A stretch of 11,150 bases of DNA from Candidatus Gastranaerophilales bacterium (GTDB lineage: Bacteria > Cyanobacteriota > Vampirovibrionia > Gastranaerophilales > Gastranaerophilaceae), in NCBI GenBank assembly GCA_905235825.1, contig CAJONH010000058.1, positions 1-11,150 on the forward strand, in the 5' to 3' direction. The notes under the pieces were generated by a model, which was not told the DNA's origin, searched no databases, and saw nothing but the letters and a program-made list of their open reading frames with translations. This document shows, piece by piece, positions 6,098-11,150 of the stretch (positions within the stretch are counted from its first letter, which is position 1; each line of letters opens with the position of its first letter). The translations under genes were made by a program, and so were the position numbers.

Positions 6098-7711
6098 ATG
6101 TTGATTAATTTAAGCAAAAATTTTATATATTCAAATAAAAAATCATTTGGAAATAATACTCGGAATTCAGATGTAACCGAAAAAAACAATTGTAATACCG
6201 ATAAAAATATTCAAAAACAAAACGGAAATATAAACGAAAAAAATAACAGTACAATTATAATACCTGCTGTCTATGGTTTAGATTATTTCGCACATATTTC
6301 TTCCCGTATAGGTATTAATCAAACAACAAAAAAATCCGAAGCCGATAAAATAAATGAAGTGCTTGAAAGTAAATACGGTATAAAATCGGATATTAAAAAT
6401 CTTGATATATTAAAACCATTAAATAATGTAATTAAAGATTTTTGCAATATAAATAAAAATAATGATTTATTCAGAAGCGATAAATATAAATTAGTGTTAT
6501 CCGAAAAATCTTTTGTTAACAAATTAGAAAACGAAAAAAAAATAAAAGATAAAAAAAATTTAATTGATATACGTTTAAATAATGGAAATAAAGAGTTTCA
6601 AATATTATTTAATCAAAACATAAATAATTGGAAAGAAGAAGATAATCGTGAAATTAAAGAACGATATAATTCATGCCTTATAAGTACGGATAATCCAAAT
6701 TATAATTTATATCGAGTTTTAACGTCTTTTTTGTTATGTAAAAATAATTATCAATCAGGACAAATTATATATAATGTAACGAAGGCGAGAAACAACGGTA
6801 AATCAAATAATACGGATAATGTAAGAACAAGTCTGTTAAAATTAACTTTAGATTCAAGATCAGGAAGTATTATGAATTCGTATATTGTAAGCAAAATGTG
6901 CAGAGTTCCTACGTCTAAATTCATTGATAAATTATATGAGCAGCTTTCAGGCAATAAAATTAATTTAAAATTTCCTGAAATAAAAGAAGAACAAGTACAT
7001 ATTAAAGAAGCATCTTTTGAAGAATTAGACGAAATAACAAATAAACTAAAACATACTTATGGTATAAATGTTGATTTTAAAGGAAATACGACCTATGCTA
7101 AACCTATATTATTATCAGTAGAAAGTTTGACAAAAGCTGCAAATAATAAAAATCTTTTTAACGGACTTAATATAGAAGTTGATAAAAAATATTTTAACAG
7201 TAATAAAGTATCCGGCAAATGTATTTCGGATACGCAAACCGGAAAACGCTTTGTTGCCTTTAATCCCGGTTTAGATTTAGAAGGTCTTGAAAAAGAAACA
7301 AGATTGGCCTATGAAGACGGATTAATTGCTGCCAATAACATAGTACATTCAAGTATAACGCATGAACTTGCCCATTGGCTTCAATGGGGAGCTAATGATA
7401 ACTTCCCATACCCTATAATTGATCAAGGAATACAATTTATAAATAAATATGAAGACGGAACTGTTGACACAAAAGATTGTTACAAGAGTACCAAACAAGA
7501 TTGTATTGAGAGTTTAAGTCTTTTAGCTGCAGCAAAAGTAAGTAATTATGCTGCTACTGATGCAGGTGAATTTTGCTCTGAATATATAGCAGGAAAAATG
7601 GACGGAAAAAAATATCCGAAAATAACGGATATTTTATTTGAAACACTATATAGAGGCCCCAAATTAAATTTCCCTGAAACTGATATGCAGGTTAATGTCA
7701 GTCATTCCTGA
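6098..7711 (+). CDS. HELAH zincin metalloprotease with a degenerate N-terminal duplicate domain
   Basis: The C-terminal domain (about residues 313-527) carries THELAHWLQWG, with zinc ligands His422 and His426 and catalytic Glu423. Downstream is VSNYAATDAGEFCSEYIAGKM, where Glu491 or Glu495 is the likely third ligand. The 'YA.T...E...EY.A' layout recalls zincins linked to phage MuF-type and other toxin proteins; that comparison is from memory. Residues about 85-294 align with this domain from end to end but lack HExxH and both glutamates, so they look like a dead copy. Residues 17-52 form an Asn/Lys-rich, probably disordered linker. No Sec signal is visible. The ribosome binding site GGAAGGAAG (6083-6091) fixes the ATG. 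Very AT-rich codon use and a position right after the calpain-like gene suggest a shared origin and transcript. The substrate is unknown. Confidence 0.75.
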   Translation: MLINLSKNFIYSNKKSFGNNTRNSDVTEKNNCNTDKNIQKQNGNINEKNNSTIIIPAVYGLDYFAHISSRIGINQTTKKSEADKINEVLESKYGIKSDIKNLDILKPLNNVIKDFCNINKNNDLFRSDKYKLVLSEKSFVNKLENEKKIKDKKNLIDIRLNNGNKEFQILFNQNINNWKEEDNREIKERYNSCLISTDNPNYNLYRVLTSFLLCKNNYQSGQIIYNVTKARNNGKSNNTDNVRTSLLKLTLDSRSGSIMNSYIVSKMCRVPTSKFIDKLYEQLSGNKINLKFPEIKEEQVHIKEASFEELDEITNKLKHTYGINVDFKGNTTYAKPILLSVESLTKAANNKNLFNGLNIEVDKKYFNSNKVSGKCISDTQTGKRFVAFNPGLDLEGLEKETRLAYEDGLIAANNIVHSSITHELAHWLQWGANDNFPYPIIDQGIQFINKYEDGTVDTKDCYKSTKQDCIESLSLLAAAKVSNYAATDAGEFCSEYIAGKMDGKKYPKITDILFETLYRGPKLNFPETDMQVNVSHS

Positions 7712-7765
7712 AAAAATAAAGTTTATTCGATAGATATAAGAAGGAGATTGTTTGTAATTATCTAA

Positions 7766-8485
7766 TTATAAATTTTCATCTTCAAATCCCGGTGAGCGGC
7801 TGGGCAGCCGTTTATAACCCGGATTTGTATATACCGCCTTTTTTATATATTTATTAGTATAATCACCTTTTTCAAACAGTTTTTTAAGCATATTTTCTCG
7901 TGATACAAGTGATGAAGCACTATTTGCCGCATCGGGATTTTTTTCCAGCATTTTTACCCATGTTGCAGCTTCAAGTGTCCAGGCATAAGTTTCTTCATTT
8001 AATGAAGCAAATTTATCCTGATGAATTGCTTCGTGTGCAAGTAATGCTGCAATTGCTTCCGGCGGTGCATTTCTGTGTTTTTCGTTTATATATATGTATA
8101 GTGTTTCTTTCAGCCTGTTAATTTTATCTGCTTTTTGCCAGCCTAAAGCATCAAAAGAGGCATATTCCGGATTTATATCCGATAAATTTTTAAATTCTAT
8201 TTTAAAAGGACGTTCAGTAAGATTATTGCCCATTAATGCATTATAAGAATATTTTGATATATTAACACTGTTCATAAGCTCCATTGCCTGCATAACAACT
8301 CCGTCTTTAGTAACGTGCTTGTATTTTTTGTGGAATTTCTCCGTTTGAAAATCGGGCTGACTCAAACTTTGTCCGTCTTTCATTTGGTTTACCCGCATTT
8401 TAGTTTCATCAAGTCCGCCTGAAGCTAAAACCGATAACGGAAGATATACCATTGCTAAAAATGTTATAAAAATCTTTTTTTTCAT
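7766..8485 (-). CDS. Exported zinc metallopeptidase with HEAIH motif
   Basis: The chosen ATG at 8485 gives MKKKIFITFLAMVYLPLSVLA, a textbook Sec signal peptide (basic start, hydrophobic core, cleavage expected after Ala21). It has AGGA 5 bases upstream; the longer frame to 8557 would bury the signal 24 residues inside. The mature part contains ALLAHEAIHQD with ligands His151 and His155 and catalytic Glu152. Shortly after comes NEETYAWTLEA, where Glu164 or Glu165 could be the third ligand, a gluzincin-like arrangement with an unusually short gap. The region around residues 100-145 (YASFDALGW, LYIYIN) reads as the strands that precede the active-site helix in zincins. At 239 residues it is a compact periplasmic or secreted peptidase; the substrate is unknown. 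It converges on the HELAH gene and lies 105 bases downstream of the patatin gene. Confidence 0.75.
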   Translation of the reverse strand: MKKKIFITFLAMVYLPLSVLASGGLDETKMRVNQMKDGQSLSQPDFQTEKFHKKYKHVTKDGVVMQAMELMNSVNISKYSYNALMGNNLTERPFKIEFKNLSDINPEYASFDALGWQKADKINRLKETLYIYINEKHRNAPPEAIAALLAHEAIHQDKFASLNEETYAWTLEAATWVKMLEKNPDAANSASSLVSRENMLKKLFEKGDYTNKYIKKAVYTNPGYKRLPSRSPGFEDENL

Positions 8486-8590
8486 ACTGTTCCTGTCTTT
8501 ATCAACTCTATATTTATAATTATTACCTATATTATTTTTAAGGACAAATTTTTGCATGGCAATTTTTTATTAGCACTATTACATTTATAA

Positions 8591-9790
8591 TCAGCTTAAA
8601 TTTGTTATATATTGTTCTATATCCTCTATTCTTTCGGATAATAACATTATTATATAATCAGTTTGTTTTTTTATTTCCTGCATATTTTTTATTTTATTTG
8701 CAAATAGCAGTCTTGGTTTTATATTCGGCAAAATTAAATGTTTTAAATTTTCAATTTCTTCATATATTGAAATATCTATATATTTTGTATCTTCATACAT
8801 AGTTGATAATATATCGTTTATAATATTGATGAATGTGTCTGCATTATTTGTATTTATTTGTTTTTGTGCATTTTTTATTTTTAATAAGATATTTTTATAT
8901 ATTTTATTTATTATTTTCTTTTTTTCAACCAAAGTTTTTGTTAAATAATATTTTGTTGTATTGTATCCTTTTTCAATTAATTCTTCACGCACAGCTTTAT
9001 CTATTGTAAAATCAAACATAATAACTTCTTTTGTATCGGTTATTATAAAATCGTATCTGTCATTTTGGTGATATAAATTATAAATATTTTCAGTTGAAAG
9101 ATACCATATTGTACTTATTACGGAATTAATATAATCTGAAGGGTTTTTAAGGCTGCTTTCTGTTCTTGTCCCTTCAAGACGGAATTCTAAAAGCCTTGTA
9201 TTTTTATTATTTAAACTATCATAAATTTTAAAAGCAGGTCTTGTTTTTATTAAATCACCGTCTACTAATATATTTCCGTTTTGACGGATGGGTTTCATCA
9301 GTCCGGGCATGCCGGCTGATATTCTTACCGCCATTGCTACTTCTTCATCGGGAGTATTTTCTTTGGAAAAAATGTATGGAGTATTTGTATTTATATCCAG
9401 CGTTAAAATCAATAAATCTTTTTCTAAATCTTTAAAACGAACAGGGTGATTTTTTCCTTTAATATAATTGTTGCAATAGTATTTTTTTTCAATTTTTTCT
9501 CTTAGCCATTCTAAAAAAATTTCTCCTTTACTAAAAGATATATCTCCGTCAAAAATCTTAATGTTTATATCACGAAACATATTAAGATAAAAATTCATAA
9601 AAAATTCTTTTATTTCCGTTGCATTGTATCCGATTGCGTACAGCATTGCAAAAACAGCACCTACCGATGAACCTGCTATTGAATTAAGCTGAATATTTTG
9701 TTCATCTAATGCTTTAATTGCCCCGATATAACAAAGACCACGAATACCTCCGCCGCCAAAAACACAATTATACTTAATACTATTAGTCAA
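8591..9790 (-). CDS. Patatin-like phospholipase with long helical C-terminal extension
   Basis: A serine/aspartate-dyad lipid acyl hydrolase. FGGGGIRG (residues 11-18) forms the oxyanion loop, GSSVG (40-44) carries nucleophile Ser42, and VDGDL holds catalytic Asp177, so the active site is complete. I start it at the TTG at 9790 because AAGGGG lies 5 bases upstream; the longer frame to 9817 begins inside the pnp terminator hairpin, and the next Met falls after the nucleophile. Beyond the catalytic domain, about residues 240-399 are charged and helical (Lys/Glu/Ile-rich, coiled-coil-like) with no recognised domain. No signal peptide is seen. Relatives include housekeeping RssA/YlbK-type proteins, ExoU-like effectors and CapV-type immunity effectors; no cyclase gene is nearby, so the immunity role has no support here. 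Its transcription must come from read-through or from a promoter inside pnp. Confidence 0.88.
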   Translation of the reverse strand: MTNSIKYNCVFGGGGIRGLCYIGAIKALDEQNIQLNSIAGSSVGAVFAMLYAIGYNATEIKEFFMNFYLNMFRDINIKIFDGDISFSKGEIFLEWLREKIEKKYYCNNYIKGKNHPVRFKDLEKDLLILTLDINTNTPYIFSKENTPDEEVAMAVRISAGMPGLMKPIRQNGNILVDGDLIKTRPAFKIYDSLNNKNTRLLEFRLEGTRTESSLKNPSDYINSVISTIWYLSTENIYNLYHQNDRYDFIITDTKEVIMFDFTIDKAVREELIEKGYNTTKYYLTKTLVEKKKIINKIYKNILLKIKNAQKQINTNNADTFINIINDILSTMYEDTKYIDISIYEEIENLKHLILPNIKPRLLFANKIKNMQEIKKQTDYIIMLLSERIEDIEQYITNLS

Positions 9791-9795
9791 AACTA

Positions 9796-9801
9796 CCCCT
9801 T
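9796..9801 (-). promoter_or_regulatory. Ribosome binding site AAGGGG for the TTG start of the patatin gene
   Basis: On the minus strand AAGGGG is followed by 5 bases and TTG. It lies two bases past the T-run of the pnp terminator, so terminator and translation start are nearly fused. Confidence 0.65.
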
Positions 9802-9803
9802 TT

Positions 9804-9840
9804 AAAAAAGCAGACAACTCTAAATATGAGTTGCCTGCTT
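9804..9840 (-). terminator. Intrinsic terminator of pnp
   Basis: On the minus strand AAGCAGGCAACTC (9828-9840) pairs with GAGTTGTCTGCTT (9808-9820) over 13 bases with one G:U, around a 7-base loop, followed by a run of T down to 9804. It begins 7 bases after the pnp stop codon. The opposite strand has no T-run, so it works in one direction. Confidence 0.9.
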
Positions 9841-9847
9841 AAAATTA

Positions 9848-11150
9848 CTATTGACAATTAGCTGCTTCTTCTTCGGTTACACCTTTAATTGTCAAACTTA
9901 CCTTGCCTCTGTCGTCAATTTTAATAACCTTAACCGTTACAATATCACCGACATTGAGATGCCCTTCAATTGTATCAATTCTTTCTTTGCATACTTGAGA
10001 TATGTGAACCATACCGTCTTTACCCGGAGCAAGTTCAATAAAAGCACCAAATTGTACAATTTTGACAACTTTACCTTTGCATACCATGCCTTCTGCCGGT
10101 TTAAAAGTCATGTCCGAAATCATTTTCTTGGCTATTTCGGCACCGTCTTTATCATTTGACGTAATAGTTACTCTGCCGTCTTCCTGTATATCAATTTCTG
10201 CACCCGATGCTTCAATAATACCTTTGATATTCTTACCGCCGGGGCCTATTACTAAACCGATATCATCAACATCAATATTCATGGTATATATTCTTGGTGC
10301 AAATGGTGATATTTCTTTTGCAGGTTCTGTAATAACTTCTCTCATTTTGGATAATATATGAAGTCTGCCTTCTTTTGCCTGTGCCAAAGCTCTTCTTAAT
10401 GTATCATTTGCAATTCCTTTTGCTTTCATATCCATTTGCAGTGCCGTAATACCGTCATCGTTACCCGTTACCTTAAAGTCCATATCTCCGAGGAAATCTT
10501 CAATACCTTGAATATCAGTTAATACAACAGGTTCTCTGCCCGGTTCCGTTATCATCCCCATTGCAACTCCGCCAATCATACATTTTACGGGAACACCCGC
10601 ATTCATTAATGCCATTGAAGAACCGCAAGTTGATCCCATAGAAGTTGAACCGTTTGATTCAAGTACATCGGATGTTACACGAATTGTATAACCAAATTCT
10701 TCTTGAGAAGGAAGTGCGGGGATATTAGCTCTTTCTGCCAAATGACCGTGACCTACTTCACGTCTTCCGGGGCCTCTTAATGCTTTAACTTCACCGACCG
10801 AAAAACCGGGGAATATATATTTATGCATATATGTTTTTTCTGTTTCGGGGTCAACACCGTCAATTTCTTGTTTCATTCCGGGACCTGCAAGAGTTGCAAC
10901 CGATAAAATTTGTGTTTGCCCTCTTGTAAATACGGCACTGCCGTGAGCTCTCGGTATAACACCGACTTCACACCAGATAGGACGTACTTCATTTGGTTTC
11001 CTTCCGTCAGCTCTTACACCTTCATCCAAAATCATTGCACGCATAATTTTCTTTTCTGCAGCTTTAAATTCTTCGGCAACAAAATCAATGCCTGTTTCTT
11101 CCATAATTTGATTGATATAATGGTCTTCACCCAACGCTTCAACTTTTTCT
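9848..11150 (-). CDS. pnp: Polyribonucleotide nucleotidyltransferase (PNPase), N-terminal part outside the window
   Basis: PNPase degrades RNA 3' to 5' by phosphorolysis as a trimer in the cytosol. The frame is open to the right edge, and the fragment of about 433 codons is roughly the last 60 percent of a protein usually near 700 residues. In order it shows the end of the linker helix region, the second RNase PH domain (RADGRKPNEVRP, HGSAVFTRGQTQ, GPGRREVGHG), the catalytic segment LGDMDFKVTGNDDGITALQMDMK with the metal-binding aspartates, a KH domain (GLVIGPGGKNIKGI), and an S1 domain (GKVVKIVQFGAFIEL, GMVHISQV, KVSLTIKG). All appear intact. An in-frame TTG at 11134 is not the real start. 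The sequence style is close to cyanobacterial PNPases, which supports the Melainabacteria guess. An intrinsic terminator follows. Confidence 0.97.
   Translation of the reverse strand, partial: EKVEALGEDHYINQIMEETGIDFVAEEFKAAEKKIMRAMILDEGVRADGRKPNEVRPIWCEVGVIPRAHGSAVFTRGQTQILSVATLAGPGMKQEIDGVDPETEKTYMHKYIFPGFSVGEVKALRGPGRREVGHGHLAERANIPALPSQEEFGYTIRVTSDVLESNGSTSMGSTCGSSMALMNAGVPVKCMIGGVAMGMITEPGREPVVLTDIQGIEDFLGDMDFKVTGNDDGITALQMDMKAKGIANDTLRRALAQAKEGRLHILSKMREVITEPAKEISPFAPRIYTMNIDVDDIGLVIGPGGKNIKGIIEASGAEIDIQEDGRVTITSNDKDGAEIAKKMISDMTFKPAEGMVCKGKVVKIVQFGAFIELAPGKDGMVHISQVCKERIDTIEGHLNVGDIVTVKVIKIDDRGKVSLTIKGVTEEEAANCQ

Noticed and set aside
8486..8557. N-terminal extension of the exported metallopeptidase to an ATG at 8557
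   Set aside because: It would place the signal peptide 24 residues inside; the ATG at 8485 gives a standard Sec signal and has AGGA upstream.
8551..8561. TTGC-ATG-GCAA hairpin as a terminator of the patatin gene
   Set aside because: The stem is only 4 bp, and no T-run follows it in the direction of the patatin transcript.
8591..9790. Patatin as a CBASS (CapV) effector
   Set aside because: No nucleotidyltransferase or ancillary immunity gene lies next to it in this window.
9791..9817. Patatin start at the TTG at 9817
   Set aside because: It lies inside the terminator stem of pnp with no ribosome binding site.
1..11150. CRISPR array, tRNA, rRNA or insertion sequence
   Set aside because: I saw no regularly spaced repeats, no tRNA-like cloverleaf and no transposase or terminal inverted repeats with target duplications.

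Overview
This is an AT-rich bacterial window. Core housekeeping genes flank a block of accessory hydrolase genes. The PNPase fragment, with its GITALQMDMK active-site region, and the Lys/Asn/Ile-rich accessory proteins resemble gut Melainabacteria (Gastranaerophilales, the non-photosynthetic sister group of Cyanobacteria). An AT-rich Clostridia-like host cannot be excluded from sequence alone, and this assignment is inference.

Layout. The left edge (1-1124) holds the end of a small membrane protein on the + strand. It converges on a 119-residue protein on the - strand that carries a WNEAEHPRDDIGRFT motif. A long hairpin lies between them, and the small gene has a clear sigma70-like promoter and a palindrome in its leader. 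From 1125 to 3745 there is a tight minus-strand operon: rarA (AAA+ recombination ATPase), then a flavodoxin-fold iron-sulfur-type reductase, then coaE (dephospho-CoA kinase). Neighbouring genes are separated by a single base.

Divergent from rarA, two plus-strand genes follow. The first encodes a 694-residue calpain-like cysteine protease with a full Gln/Cys/His/Asn active site behind two tandem EF-hand-bearing helical modules. The second encodes a 537-residue protein with a C-terminal HELAH zincin. Its N-terminal half looks like a duplicated copy of the same domain that has lost all metal ligands. Converging on them from the minus strand are a Sec-exported HEAIH metallopeptidase and a patatin-like phospholipase with a TTG start. 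The last gene, running off the right edge, is pnp, closed by a strong intrinsic terminator that sits directly against the patatin ribosome binding site.

How the parts may work together: rarA, coaE and pnp serve replication restart, CoA synthesis and RNA turnover. The 3.9-9.8 kb block encodes four degradative enzymes (cysteine protease, zincin, exported metallopeptidase, phospholipase) and reads like an effector or exoenzyme island inserted between core genes. The most notable observations are the two independent internal duplications in the adjacent large proteases, one of which has produced a pseudo-protease half.
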